Shown: positions 9,321 to 18,386, counted from the first letter of the stretch. The stretch is DNA of 64,000 nucleotides from Bacteroidia bacterium (GCA_030427245.1 JAUHXA010000007.1:1-64000); one strand, 5' to 3'. Made by a program: numbers and translations. The notes: generated by a model from the letters alone, not told the origin.

Positions 9321-9521
9321 CCTTTTTATCTTGCAGTACTGTGGACAGGAAAGGCAGAGGCAATGAGTGAACAAATCAGTAAGAGTGTCACACAATATAG
9401 TAAAGGTTTATGGTTTTTTTTGTCGCTTTGGAAATCAGGAGAAGGAAAGAAAGAAATTGGAGAATCAAAAGAGGGAAATAACCGCTACGCAAGCTTTTTT
9501 ATAAAGTTTCGTTTTTTATGA
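9321..9521 (+). pseudogene. Decayed copy of the 3' end of the reverse transcriptase gene
   Basis: Codons from 9348 read GKAEAMSEQISKSVTQYSKG, against EGAEIMSERIGKDATQYAKG at residues 418-437 of the RT. After a run of eight T the match continues in a shifted frame: NQEK...KLEN against NQEKAGKILEK. Nucleotide identity is obvious over about 110 bases (for example CACACAATAT and AATCAGGAGAA in both). This is a frameshifted fragment with no start, not a working gene. The rest of the gap 9177-9835 shows no credible gene. Confidence 0.8.
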
Positions 9522-9796
9522 AAAAAATATCATTTTGTTTTTTCTTGGCATCATCTTTGACATTAGAGGTAATGTATTTAGATAGATTGTGAAAATATAA
9601 GCGTCATTTCCCATAAAAACTTTGTGCCAAATAGAAAGAGCAATTTCCCCGTAAGCTCTTTGAGCCATGAAAAAAACAGTCATAATTTGATAGCACCTTT
9701 TTGCCGTCAAAAAATGCAACAAAACTATCTATCAGAACTGAAATTGTGAAATTTATAAGCCATGAAAAACAGGTAATGTTAAGAAGAGAAATCGCC

Positions 9797-9837
9797 AAAA
9801 AAGACCATTTTCTGCTATCAGAAATATGGTCTTTTTT
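9797..9837. terminator. Strong intrinsic terminator at the end of the secreted-protein gene
   Basis: AAAAAAGACCAT (9797-9808) and ATGGTCTTTTTT (9826-9837) form the base, and TTTCTG/CAGAAA extends the stem to a 4-base loop. It overlaps the stop codon of the minus-strand gene. A/T runs on both sides make it usable in either direction. Confidence 0.8.
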
Positions 9838-11017
9838 ATTTAGCGGGTTTCAATTCCAAATACTCCACTTTTTCGTCCACTACCTCATAGGTTTCATAAC
9901 CTTCTCCAACTCCTTCTCTACCCGTTTCATAGATACTTGCTATTTTTCGCAAACGCTTGGGAAAAACATCTTCGTCTCCTTCCACAAAGGCAAAATTATT
10001 GTAAATCGGCAATTCACTTGGGTAGGGGCTGGGTGATTCATACCAATAACTGTTTTCTGTATCTTGGTAAAGTTCTTTAATGCCCGATGGGGTGATTTGC
10101 CAAACGTAAAAATTAATTTCGTTGCCTCGAGTCACACCATCACAATATCCCCCATAAGTACGTCCGACCAACACAAATTCGTTTGGAGCAAGAGCTTCTT
10201 CGAAGGTAAAATAAAAATACCCATCACCAGGCTTGTCCCATGCACAAGGTTCTTCAGCAGTGGCAGATTTAGCAAAATGCACATAGCCAGGGAGTTTTTG
10301 CCATCTTTTTCCGTCCGAAGCATAGGTCGTGAGATAGTAAACCCAATCATCAAAGTCAATCTGAACGACGGCTTCTTTAGTCGCATCTCCAAATAAATTT
10401 TTGTATTGAATATCTATGTGAATCGCTTCTCGGCTTAATTCACTGGCAGAAGTCATCACATCATCGCCATAATAGAGGTTTTCCCAATCCAAAAAATTGA
10501 GGTGTTCAAACAGAAAAAATTGCAGCTCCACATTGGAGTCGAAGGACAACAATTGACTTTTCAAATCTTCAGGACTGTATTGGATTTTGCTGCGACGCTG
10601 CAATGAAAAAGGATAAGATTCTGAACCGTTTTCAAAATTTTCTCCCACTTTGATTCGATTTCGCCAAGTTCCTACCAAACGACTATTGCCCACATATCGC
10701 CCTGTGAAAATTCCCGACTGTTTCCAATCTTCAAATACAAAGCCCGCCTCACCTGATATATCTTCACTCACAGATTCCAACAACTCAAAGCTGCCATCTT
10801 TTCGTACATTTCCTTGAAGGCCAATAATTTTCTTGTATTTATCGTAATAATAATTGCCAAAAATTTCCTCTCCATCTCTTTCCAAAATCATGGTAATAGG
10901 AATGTCCTTGTTCATTACTCCTTCAAAAACCCATACGGAAGGATTGAGATTGGATTGGGCATGTAAGCCTAAGGAATAGGCAAAAAATAAACCAGTAAGT
11001 AATAGATTCTTTTTCAT
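9836..11017 (-). CDS. Secreted protein of unknown function
   Basis: The protein has 393 residues. A Sec signal peptide (MKKNLLLTGLFFAYSLGLHA) is cleaved before QSNLNPS. The mature N-terminal part (about 25-130) is rich in beta-strand pattern with repeated Gly turns (IFGNYYYDKYKKIIGLQGNV, IFTGRYVGNSRLVGTWRN), like small extracellular beta-barrel or beta-sandwich domains. The C-terminal part is acidic and aromatic. I do not recognise a named family. There is no lipobox and no T9SS sorting domain, so the product probably ends in the periplasm. It stands alone, with its own terminator and a divergent DUF1800 gene upstream. Confidence 0.75.
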   Translation of the reverse strand: MKKNLLLTGLFFAYSLGLHAQSNLNPSVWVFEGVMNKDIPITMILERDGEEIFGNYYYDKYKKIIGLQGNVRKDGSFELLESVSEDISGEAGFVFEDWKQSGIFTGRYVGNSRLVGTWRNRIKVGENFENGSESYPFSLQRRSKIQYSPEDLKSQLLSFDSNVELQFFLFEHLNFLDWENLYYGDDVMTSASELSREAIHIDIQYKNLFGDATKEAVVQIDFDDWVYYLTTYASDGKRWQKLPGYVHFAKSATAEEPCAWDKPGDGYFYFTFEEALAPNEFVLVGRTYGGYCDGVTRGNEINFYVWQITPSGIKELYQDTENSYWYESPSPYPSELPIYNNFAFVEGDEDVFPKRLRKIASIYETGREGVGEGYETYEVVDEKVEYLELKPAK

Positions 11018-11245
11018 GGTGTTGGGTTTGAAGTGTAGTAAAAACCAAAGAAATTATTGAAAAATATAGTTTCATAGGGAATAAAATACACTCTCAGCTT
11101 GTCTAAAAAAAACAATCACAACGTAATCATATATAATAACTCTACAAAACTTAGAAAGTTTTTTTGTTTTTTGACTATTGAAGGTAGAAAAAGTTACCTG
11201 AATTCCCTTAAATTGAATTTTACCATTTCCAAAACACATTTTAGC

Positions 11246-12970
11246 ATGGACAGACGAAGTTTACTCCAAAAACCTTTTACTACAATAAAAGGTGGTTCAA
11301 TGCCCAAAGAAACGGTCGTAAGTGAAGAAGAAAAGGAAATAGAAAACAAGCACTTCAATACCCAAATACCCAATACTGCTCGTTCAATGGCAGGACTCGA
11401 AGCCTACACAGGAGCTTTTGGGGAAGAACAAGCAGGGCATTTGCTCCGAAGGTGTATTTTTGGAACGAGTCGAACAGAGGTTAAAGAAGCCGTAGAAAGA
11501 GGTTTGCAAAAAACAATGGAGCTGTTATTTGCCGAACAAGCCAAACCTGCGCCTCCCATCAATTCTCAATTTGCGAATGACCCAGATGTGGCTATTGGCG
11601 AGAGCTGGGTAACAGCCCCTAATTCTGTGGGAGTAAATGGCTATCGTCGTACTGCTTTGCAGAGGTGGTGGATGGGCTTGATACTGAATCAAGGTGTCAG
11701 CTTGCGTGAAAAAATGATTTTATTTTGGCACAATCACTTTGCAGTTGAAGCCACAGTAGTAGGGGATGCAAAATCAGGTTATTACTATCTGGATTTATTG
11801 CGAACCCATGCTCTTGGAAACTTCAAAACTCTTGCAGAAGAAATCACTGTCAGCCCTGCAATGTTGCGTTATCTCAATGGCAATCAAAATGTCAAAAATG
11901 CTCCGAATGAAAATTATGCACGAGAATTGTTAGAACTCTTTACCATTGGCAAAGGGCCCTTGGTCGGAGATGGAGACTATACTTATTATACGGAGGAGGA
12001 TGTAGTAGCCGCAGCAAAAGTATTGACAGGCTGGCGAGATAGACTCAATACGGATTCAGGTATTCCAAACTCCTATTTCACCTTGAATCGGCACACACTG
12101 GACCACAAACAGTTTTCTCATCGTTTTGACAATCAGATTATTGAAGAGAATGGAGCAGATGAATACAAGGATTTGATCAACATGATTTTTAGCAAACGAC
12201 AAGTGGCACGCTACATCAGCGAAAAACTCTACCGTTGGTTTGTGTATTATGTGATTGACGAAACGGCCTATGCGAATGTTATCGAACCTATGGCAGATAT
12301 ATTGATAGCAAATGAGTTTGAAGTAGCTCCTGCATTGGAAACACTCTTAAAGAGTGAGCATTTTTTTGACAGCATCAATTATGGTGTCATGATTAAGAAT
12401 CCATTGGATTTTTTGGGTGGTGTGGTGAAAAATTTTAACGTCGTTTTCCCTGCATTGGAAGGAGATGCACTGATTACCAACTACAAATTTTGGGCAATAC
12501 TAGTCGGAGGGGCCGAACAACTGCAAATGACACTATTGAATCCGCCGAGTGTCGCAGGTTGGATTGCGTATTATCAAACCCCTCAATACTATCAATCATG
12601 GATTACGTCTGTTACTCTACCTCAAAGAATTGCGTTTGCCCAAAGAATGTTTCAAACAGGATATGTAAGAGACGGATTTAGGCTAATTGTCAAAATTTTA
12701 GCATTTGTGAGCCAAATAGAATTGGCCGATGACCCTAATGAATTGATCAAGGAACTCGCTCAAGTGCTGTTTCCCAAAGCACTGGCCGATGAACAATATG
12801 ATTATTTAAAAGAGGTATTGATTCCCGGACTTCCAGATTATGAGTGGACGATTGAGTACAATGAATATTTGGGGAGTCCTGACAATGAAGCGTTGGCAAC
12901 AGGAGTATATAACAAACTCCGCAACCTGTTAGAAACGATGATATCATTGGCTGAGTATCAGCTATCTTGA
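11246..12970 (+). CDS. DUF1800 domain protein
   Basis: The protein has 574 residues from the ATG at 11246; longer frames need a TTG start and give an implausible N-terminus. The DUF1800 core is clear: HLLRRCIFGTSRTEVKEAVE near 65-85, LREKMILFWHNHF near 155, ENYARELLELFTIG near 225 and VLTGW near 257. The N-terminus lacks a standard signal peptide. The family's biochemical role is unknown. It is followed after 121 bases by a DUF1501 gene on the same strand. This DUF1800-DUF1501 pair recurs in Bacteroidota and Planctomycetota, so the two products probably act together, perhaps at the cell surface. Confidence 0.88.
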   Translation: MDRRSLLQKPFTTIKGGSMPKETVVSEEEKEIENKHFNTQIPNTARSMAGLEAYTGAFGEEQAGHLLRRCIFGTSRTEVKEAVERGLQKTMELLFAEQAKPAPPINSQFANDPDVAIGESWVTAPNSVGVNGYRRTALQRWWMGLILNQGVSLREKMILFWHNHFAVEATVVGDAKSGYYYLDLLRTHALGNFKTLAEEITVSPAMLRYLNGNQNVKNAPNENYARELLELFTIGKGPLVGDGDYTYYTEEDVVAAAKVLTGWRDRLNTDSGIPNSYFTLNRHTLDHKQFSHRFDNQIIEENGADEYKDLINMIFSKRQVARYISEKLYRWFVYYVIDETAYANVIEPMADILIANEFEVAPALETLLKSEHFFDSINYGVMIKNPLDFLGGVVKNFNVVFPALEGDALITNYKFWAILVGGAEQLQMTLLNPPSVAGWIAYYQTPQYYQSWITSVTLPQRIAFAQRMFQTGYVRDGFRLIVKILAFVSQIELADDPNELIKELAQVLFPKALADEQYDYLKEVLIPGLPDYEWTIEYNEYLGSPDNEALATGVYNKLRNLLETMISLAEYQLS

Positions 12971-13091
12971 TAGATGTGGGAAGAGGGATGTCAGAAGTGA
13001 GAAAATGGAATATTTGTTCTGTTTTTCCTATCAATCATGCCTCTCTGTTCTCGCTTCTCTCATCCAAAATTTAATTATCCAATATCATATC

Positions 13092-14672
13092 ATGAAACGA
13101 AGACAATTTCTTAAAAATACCCTAGCAACAGCCATTGCTACTCCCTTATTCCTCAACGGTCAAGCAGTCAGCGCTTTGACAAGCCCTATTTTGGATGCTG
13201 CTTTGAAAAAAGTGGACAACGACAAAATTCTAATTCTCATACAGTTGAATGGCGGCAATGATGGATTAAACATGGTCATTCCTCTGGATCAATACTCCAA
13301 TTTGATGGCAGCTCGTGGCGAGATTGCTCTGCCCGAAAACGAAGTCCACAAATTGACCGACGAAACGGGTTTGCATCCGATTATGGAAGGTTTTCATCAA
13401 CTCTATGACGAAGAAAAACTGGCAGTCGTGCAAAGCGTAGGATATCCAAATCCCAATTTTTCGCATTTTCGAGCTACCGATATTTGGACATCGGGTTCGA
13501 GCGCAGACCAATTCCTCGCAACAGGTTGGTTGGGAAGGTATTTTGACCTAAACCATTCCGAATACCCTAATAATTATCCCAACGAAACCACGCCTGATCC
13601 TTTGGCAATAAGCATTGGCTCGATTGTATCCAATACCTGTCAAGGACCTGTTGCTAATTTTAGTATGGCTATCAACAATTTGGAAGAATTTACTCAATTG
13701 TTGACCGAAGGAACGGGTGCAACGCCTGACACCCCTTATGGTCATGAATTGGATTTCCTTCGATTGACCATGCTTCAAACCAATCAATACCTCGATACGA
13801 TTCAAGCGGCTGCCGAAAATGGTACGAATCTTTCAGAGTTGTATCAAGACATCAACCGTTTGGCGCTGCAATTAAAAATCGTAGCACAGCTGATTTCGGG
13901 TGGTTTGCAGACCAAAGTGTATGTGGTCAATTTGGGTGGTTTTGATACACATGCTTCGCAGGTAGAAGAGGGGGCAACTTCGATTGGTGTTCATGCCGAT
14001 TTGTTGTGGTTATTGTCTGATGCAGTTGCCGCTTTCCAAGACGATTTGAGTTTGATGGGATTGGAGGATAGAGTGGTAGGTATGACTTTTTCAGAGTTTG
14101 GTCGTCGTATTCAATCCAATGGTAGTTTTGGCACTGACCACGGGGCTGCTGCTCCAATGATGGTATTTGGAACGCAGGTCAATTCGCAGATTTTTGGAGA
14201 CAATCCCGAAATTCCCGACCAAGTTGATGTAAAAGACAGCGTGCCAATGCAGTTTGATTTCCGTTCGGTGTATGGTTCTATTTTGTTGGATTGGTTTGAA
14301 ATCACCGAAGAAGATGTGAAGAACATCTTAATTGAAGATTTTCAATACATTCCGATTCTCAAATCAGTGGCTACCAATATTGATGACCCCGATTTTGTCA
14401 ATGGAATTTCTACCCTTCAATTGCACAACAACTACCCAAATCCTTTCACCTCCAATACCACCATTTCTTTCAGCACTGCAAAGGCTGGAATGGTGAGTCT
14501 TACGCTCTTCAATGCGATGGGGCAAAAGGTGAAAGTGATTGCCAATGAGTTTTTTGCAGCAGGAGACCATGAGGTTTCTTTGTCTTCAAGGGGTTTGCAT
14601 CACGGAACTTATTATTGCAGATTACAAAGAAATGGGGAGCAGAAAGTGAAGATGATTTATTGTGTGAAGTAG
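13092..14672 (+). CDS. DUF1501 domain protein with Tat-like signal and T9SS sorting domain
   Basis: The protein has 526 residues from the ATG at 13092, chosen because it begins MKRRQFLKNTLATAIATPLF, a twin-arginine-like signal. The middle is DUF1501, a sulfatase/alkaline-phosphatase-like fold: LIQLNGGNDGLNMVIP near 48-63, FDTHASQ near 285, and TFSEFGRRIQSNGSFGTDHG near 335-355 with its metal-type His. The last 80 residues form a T9SS type A sorting domain (NNYPNPFTSNTTISF onward), so the product should cross the outer membrane. Its partner DUF1800 gene lies directly upstream. The substrate is unknown. Confidence 0.9.
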   Translation: MKRRQFLKNTLATAIATPLFLNGQAVSALTSPILDAALKKVDNDKILILIQLNGGNDGLNMVIPLDQYSNLMAARGEIALPENEVHKLTDETGLHPIMEGFHQLYDEEKLAVVQSVGYPNPNFSHFRATDIWTSGSSADQFLATGWLGRYFDLNHSEYPNNYPNETTPDPLAISIGSIVSNTCQGPVANFSMAINNLEEFTQLLTEGTGATPDTPYGHELDFLRLTMLQTNQYLDTIQAAAENGTNLSELYQDINRLALQLKIVAQLISGGLQTKVYVVNLGGFDTHASQVEEGATSIGVHADLLWLLSDAVAAFQDDLSLMGLEDRVVGMTFSEFGRRIQSNGSFGTDHGAAAPMMVFGTQVNSQIFGDNPEIPDQVDVKDSVPMQFDFRSVYGSILLDWFEITEEDVKNILIEDFQYIPILKSVATNIDDPDFVNGISTLQLHNNYPNPFTSNTTISFSTAKAGMVSLTLFNAMGQKVKVIANEFFAAGDHEVSLSSRGLHHGTYYCRLQRNGEQKVKMIYCVK

Positions 14673-14844
14673 AATCGTTTTGGTTTTCTTGGGCTCACAT
14701 TCGGATGCAACTAAAAACCCTGTTCCGATTCTTCAAGTAATTACCTGCTCCTTAACCTCCTCAAAAGAAGTATCATTTTGGGGAGTCATTGAAGAGTAGG
14801 TAATTAAAGCAACAAATTAATAAAGGAAATAATTTTGACATAGT

Positions 14845-15420
14845 TTAATTGATGTTGGTTGAGTTTTTTTGCTCCCATTCTTCACGCAGTATTCCCATCC
14901 CAATAGAATCATAATAGCAGCCATCTACTATTCTTGCTTTTCTAAATCGTGCTTCCTCCCTAAACCCTAATTTCTCTGCAAGCCTCATCATACCTTTATT
15001 CCCAGACCATGTTCTCAAATCGAGTCGAACGATTTCTTTACACTCTCGGAATAGGTAGGTTACCCATAAGTATAAGGCTTCATAGCCAAGGCCTTTACCC
15101 CAATGATGTTCATCATAGAGGGCAATACCGATGGACTTCCAGTTTGTTTCTTCACTTTGCCAATACCAACTTACAGTTCCAATCAACTCATCCGTATTTT
15201 TACTTGCTATGACTAATTGTTTTCTTGGAATTGGCCAATCGTTGTGGCTTATCTTTCTTTCGTATTCCTCCACTCTTCTTTGTGTTTCTTGTGCTGAGGG
15301 CTTTGAATAATAAGGAGCATCATAGTCCATCCATTTTCTTTTGCCCGTATTCCAAAACGCATATTCGTCTAAATCTTTTACCAACCAATCTCGAAGGATT
15401 ACTCTGGACTCCTGTTTCAT
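14845..15420 (-). CDS. GNAT family N-acetyltransferase (RimJ/RimL-like)
   Basis: The protein has 191 residues, typical for the family. The acetyl-CoA pyrophosphate loop appears as HHWGKGLGYEAL near residue 105, preceded by the IGIALYDE strand. The NKGMMRLAEKLGF segment near 143 is the C-terminal part of the GNAT fold. The N-terminal RVILRDW and the conserved GFREEARFRKARI ending resemble RimJ/RimL-type enzymes that acetylate protein N-termini or small amines. The actual acceptor is not evident. It is a single gene on its strand, 92 bases downstream of the methyltransferase gene and possibly cotranscribed with it. Confidence 0.88.
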   Translation of the reverse strand: MKQESRVILRDWLVKDLDEYAFWNTGKRKWMDYDAPYYSKPSAQETQRRVEEYERKISHNDWPIPRKQLVIASKNTDELIGTVSWYWQSEETNWKSIGIALYDEHHWGKGLGYEALYLWVTYLFRECKEIVRLDLRTWSGNKGMMRLAEKLGFREEARFRKARIVDGCYYDSIGMGILREEWEQKNSTNIN

Positions 15421-15511
15421 GGGTTATTTTTTAAGATTAAAAGGAAATTCTTAATTGGAGACACTTATAGCAGTTGAGCATACTAAACAATTAAAGTCGC
15501 TAAATTTTACC

Positions 15512-16147
15512 CTACTTTTTACACAATACATACGCTCGCTTACTCGGATATTCTTTGCCCTCATAAGGATAACGCACGAAAGCTTCTAAAATCTTCCAGC
15601 CACATTTTTTCGCCATTTCCAATACTTTGTCTATATCAAAAAAGTGAAAATTCACCTCTACCTTTTCCTCTAATAAGTCATCTACTGCCATGATCTGTTC
15701 TTCTGTGTGAAAACTGAATAAAAACTGTCCATCTTTCTGGGTAACTCGATGGATTTCCTTCAATGCTTGCGCCAATTCTCCATCATTAAAGTGAACAATG
15801 GCATAAAAAGCAGCGACAGCCGCAAAATATTCATCTTCAATTTCCAATTCCAACATATTGCCCACTTCAAAATCAATATTAGGGCATAAACTTAAGGCAG
15901 TTTTTACCATTTCAGGTGAAAGGTCAATACCTATAAGGTCTTTCGCTCCAAAGTTCTGCATATAATTGGTCGTATGTCCACAGCCACATCCCAAATCTGC
16001 AATTTTACCTTTATCACCATTTTCTGCTGCAAAACGACTCAATATTATCCGGTCAAGAGGTTTGTATGCCAATTCTCCAAAAAAGTGGTTGGCATATTTT
16101 GAGGCTACTTTGTTGTAGCAGTTGATGACGTTTTGTTTTTGATACAT
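15512..16147 (-). CDS. Class I SAM-dependent methyltransferase
   Basis: The protein has 211 residues from the ATG at 16147; a GTG 123 bases upstream would add an unlikely hydrophobic leader. Motif I is IADLGCGCGHTTNYM, with the acidic strand end LIGIDLSPEMV and motif IV-like FAAVAAFYAIVHF. This is the Methyltransf_11/25 layout used for many small molecules. The N-terminal VINCYNKVASKYANHFFGEL is typical of UbiE-like sequences, but nothing fixes the substrate. It lies upstream of the acetyltransferase gene on the same strand. Confidence 0.85.
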   Translation of the reverse strand: MYQKQNVINCYNKVASKYANHFFGELAYKPLDRIILSRFAAENGDKGKIADLGCGCGHTTNYMQNFGAKDLIGIDLSPEMVKTALSLCPNIDFEVGNMLELEIEDEYFAAVAAFYAIVHFNDGELAQALKEIHRVTQKDGQFLFSFHTEEQIMAVDDLLEEKVEVNFHFFDIDKVLEMAKKCGWKILEAFVRYPYEGKEYPSKRAYVLCKK

Positions 16148-16288
16148 AATTGGAGATATATTCTTTAAGGATGTTACCTTTTTGATTTTTGTGTATTCTA
16201 ATAGTGATAGCTGCTCACTTTTCTTGAGTAAGAAAAAATAAAATATTCGATTAGCCAACTCAAAAATCACAATAAATACTATTCAACT

Positions 16289-16456
16289 ATGGAAACATCT
16301 AAAAAATTGACTAGCAACGCACTCGAAATAATTAAAAATGTAGCCAAAGAATCTTCATTCAATATCTATTTAACTGTACAGCCGGGTGGCAGCTTACAGG
16401 ATTCTCTTTGGAGTTTGTATTTGGATAATCAACAAAAATACCAAGATAAGAACTGA
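16289..16456 (+). CDS. Small protein of 55 residues, frame continues past an in-frame TGA
   Basis: ATG at 16289 opens METSKKLTSNALEIIKN... and ends at TGA 16454-16456. Codon use looks coding. The same frame then runs on for 42 codons without a stop (FPPVTLKNMEMFKMIDYLKE...) to a TAA at 16583-16585, although that stretch overlaps the terminator of the opposite-strand gene. Either this is a true small gene, or an older gene of up to about 97 residues has been cut by a nonsense mutation. I do not recognise the family. Confidence 0.4.
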   Translation: METSKKLTSNALEIIKNVAKESSFNIYLTVQPGGSLQDSLWSLYLDNQQKYQDKN

Positions 16457-16538
16457 TTTCCGCCAGTCACTTTGAAAAACATGGAAATGTTCAAAATGAT
16501 TGATTACTTGAAAGAAACAAATCAATTGAGAAATGCAC

Positions 16539-16568
16539 AAAAAAAGCAGCAAGTGCCTTACTTGCTGC
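16539..16568 (-). terminator. Intrinsic terminator of the first DUF1573 gene
   Basis: On the minus strand GCAGCAAG and CTTGCTGC form an 8-bp stem with a 7-base loop, followed by seven T. It lies 37 bases past the stop at 16605. An almost identical stem follows the third DUF1573 gene at 17742-17778. Confidence 0.8.
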
Positions 16569-16604
16569 CTATTAAAGCATAAAAAGAATGTACGTTAAAA
16601 AATA

Positions 16605-17042
16605 TTACTGCTTACTCACAGCTCCTTCAATTTCTGCCTTGATGGTCAAAACAATAGGTTGAGAATCCAGATTCGTATCAATCGTAACTGTTTTGGTTTG
16701 CTGACCAACCTTACCTTTCGAGTTGAAGAATACTTCAATTTGTCCTTCACTACCTGGCAAAACAGGTTCTTTTGACCATTCGGGGACGGTACATCCACAT
16801 GAACCGTTCACGCTACTGATAATCAAAGGCTCTTCGCTTCTGTTTGTGAAAGTAAATAAGTGACTTACTTTTTCTCCTGCTTCAATGACACCAAAATCAT
16901 GACTTATTGCAGTAAAAAACATTGCAGATTTACTGGTTTTGTTTGAAGAATTGTCATTTCCTCCATTTGCGGTAGCTTTACTGTAAGGAGCAGACAAGAA
17001 TAAAATGGTGGCAATCAATGCCAATTTGATGAATGTTTTCAT
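16605..17042 (-). CDS. DUF1573 protein, copy 1
   Basis: The protein has 145 residues: a Sec signal peptide (MKTFIKLALIATILFLSAPY, cleaved after ...KATA) and one DUF1573 domain over about 40-140. The domain hallmarks are HDFGVIEAGEKVSHLFTFTN, GSCGCTVPEWSKEPVLPG and VTIDTN. DUF1573 is an Ig/ASPM-like beta sandwich common on Bacteroidota surfaces; its role is unknown. Unlike its two neighbours it lacks a lipobox Cys, so it is probably free in the periplasm. It has its own terminator and an operator-like palindrome at 17079-17094. The three tandem copies differ mainly in their N-terminal targeting region. Confidence 0.9.
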   Translation of the reverse strand: MKTFIKLALIATILFLSAPYSKATANGGNDNSSNKTSKSAMFFTAISHDFGVIEAGEKVSHLFTFTNRSEEPLIISSVNGSCGCTVPEWSKEPVLPGSEGQIEVFFNSKGKVGQQTKTVTIDTNLDSQPIVLTIKAEIEGAVSKQ

Positions 17043-17078
17043 GTTGAAAAATATTAAAGGTTAAAAATGATTATTTGA

Positions 17079-17094
17079 AACTAAATTTTTAGTT
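17079..17094. promoter_or_regulatory. Palindromic operator candidate upstream of DUF1573 copy 1
   Basis: AACTAAATTTTTAGTT is a 16-bp palindrome centred on two AT bases, 37-52 bases before the start codon at 17042. The same palindrome stands before the other two DUF1573 genes. Confidence 0.6.
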
Positions 17095-17115
17095 CATCGA
17101 AATAAAAAAAATGCT

Positions 17116-17607
17116 TTAACTATTAGATGCATTATTGACATCAGCTTTGATGGTCAATCGAATAGGGTTAGGTTCTGTGTTAGCATTGATGGTAACAGTT
17201 TTGGTCTGTTTTCCAGCTTTGCCTTTGGAATTAAATTCTATTGTGATTTGGCTTTCGACTCCAGGGGCAATAGGCTCTTTGGGCCATTCCTTTGAGGTAC
17301 ACCCGCACGAGCTTTTCACATCGTTTATAATCAGCGGTTCCTCGCCCGTATTGATAAAGGTGAAAACGTGTAAAACTTTGTCCCCTTCTTCAATCGCTCC
17401 AAAGTCGTGAGTCATAGAAGCGAAAGTCATGGTTGTTTTCGGGATTTGTGCCTCTTCTCTTTTTGAGTCCTCATTCACATTGACAACGGTTTGTCCTACC
17501 GTTTCCTGTAGAGAGGTACTTTGATTTTCATTGGCAGAGGATTGGCTGCAAGCCGTAAAGATGAATACTGTTGCAGCGATAATGAGTAATTCGAAAAATG
17601 GTTTCAT
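17116..17607 (-). CDS. DUF1573 lipoprotein, copy 2
   Basis: The protein has 163 residues. The N-terminus MKPFFELLIIAATVFIFTAC is a lipoprotein signal with the lipidated Cys at 20, followed by a Ser/Asn/Gln-rich linker to about residue 55. One DUF1573 domain follows (HDFGAIEEGDKVLHVFTF, SSCGCTSKEWPKEPIAPG, VTINANT). The domain is very close to copy 3, which argues for recent tandem duplication. Two identical operator palindromes lie upstream at 17645-17662 and 17715-17732. No terminator separates it from copy 1, so readthrough into that gene is possible. Confidence 0.9.
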   Translation of the reverse strand: MKPFFELLIIAATVFIFTACSQSSANENQSTSLQETVGQTVVNVNEDSKREEAQIPKTTMTFASMTHDFGAIEEGDKVLHVFTFINTGEEPLIINDVKSSCGCTSKEWPKEPIAPGVESQITIEFNSKGKAGKQTKTVTINANTEPNPIRLTIKADVNNASNS

Positions 17608-17644
17608 TTGAACAATAATTGAAAGGGGTTAAAAAATATTTTAT

Positions 17645-17732
17645 GAACTAATTTTTTAGTTCATTTTGATAAAAAAATATAGATTGATTTTATCTATCTA
17701 AAAGAGTTTATTATGAACTAATTTTTTAGTTC
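17645..17732. promoter_or_regulatory. Double palindromic operator candidate upstream of DUF1573 copy 2
   Basis: GAACTAATTTTTTAGTTC occurs at 17645-17662 and again, identical, at 17715-17732, exactly 70 bases apart. The proximal site is 38 bases from the start codon at 17607, the same position as in copy 1. Seventy bases is close to seven helical turns, which would allow looping between bound dimers. Confidence 0.6.
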
Positions 17733-17741
17733 ACAATTGTT

Positions 17742-17778
17742 TTAAAAAAACAGCAAGCGAACACTTGCTGCTTTTTTT
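17742..17778 (-). terminator. Intrinsic terminator of the third DUF1573 gene
   Basis: On the minus strand GCAGCAAG/CTTGCTG forms a stem with a 6-base loop, followed by seven T. It sits 15-50 bases past the stop at 17793. A-runs on the other side could also serve the plus strand. Confidence 0.8.
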
Positions 17779-17792
17779 AAAACAAAAATTGA

Positions 17793-18308
17793 TTATTTAC
17801 CTTCTTCCGCACCTTCTACTTTTGCTACATCAGCTTTGATGGTCAAACGAGTAGGGTTAGGATCTGTGTTAGCGTTGATAGTAACCGTTTTGGTTTGTTT
17901 ACCCGCTTTACCTTTAGAGTTGAATTCCACTTTGATGCTGCTTTCGCCACCTGGAGGAATTGGCTCTTTTGGCCATTCAGGAACTGTACATCCACAAGAA
18001 CCTTTTGCACTATTGATAATCAAAGGCTCGTCACCGTTGTTGGTAAAAGTAAATACGTGAGATACTTTGTCACCTTCTTGGATGTTACCAAAATCGTGCG
18101 TCATGTCACTAAAAGACATGGTTGTTTTAGGGATGTTAGGATCCACAGCGTTAGCATCAGCATCAGGAGTAGCTTTTACTTCAGTAGCTGGATTGTCTGT
18201 TGTAGGAGCAGTTGTAGAATCAGCTTTTTCAGCTTCAGCACCACCACATGCTACTAAGAAACCAACAGTTAATAACATAACGAAAAACTTAGCGAAAATG
18301 CTTTTCAT
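17793..18308 (-). CDS. DUF1573 lipoprotein, copy 3
   Basis: The protein has 171 residues from the ATG at 18308; an upstream start would add 33 residues ahead of an obvious lipoprotein signal (MKSIFAKFFVMLLTVGFLVAC, Cys21). A Thr/Ala/Asp-rich linker to about residue 65 is followed by one DUF1573 domain (HDFGNIQEGDKVSHVFTF, GSCGCTVPEWPKEPIPPG, VTINANT). It probably founds the cluster: it has the best promoter of the three, a perfect TAACTTTG -7 box at 18387-18394, with the operator palindrome over the -33 region. Confidence 0.92.
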   Translation of the reverse strand: MKSIFAKFFVMLLTVGFLVACGGAEAEKADSTTAPTTDNPATEVKATPDADANAVDPNIPKTTMSFSDMTHDFGNIQEGDKVSHVFTFTNNGDEPLIINSAKGSCGCTVPEWPKEPIPPGGESSIKVEFNSKGKAGKQTKTVTINANTDPNPTRLTIKADVAKVEGAEEGK

Positions 18309-18386
18309 CGGTTTATAAATTTTAAAATGATAAAAAATGAATTTTTCAGTTTGTGTAATGATAAGGTCTTTGCCTTCCTTACTCTG

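Noticed and set aside
9516-9722. Minus-strand open frame of 68 codons
   Set aside because: Low-complexity text, no homologous pattern, overlaps the end of the RT remnant.
11099-11245. Upstream extension of the DUF1800 gene from a TTG
   Set aside because: The added 49 residues look like translated intergenic sequence and the family starts near the ATG at 11246.
16454-16456. Selenocysteine at an in-frame TGA
   Set aside because: No SECIS-like hairpin directly after the codon, no selenoprotein-like motif, and the molybdenum enzyme in the same window uses Cys in that role.
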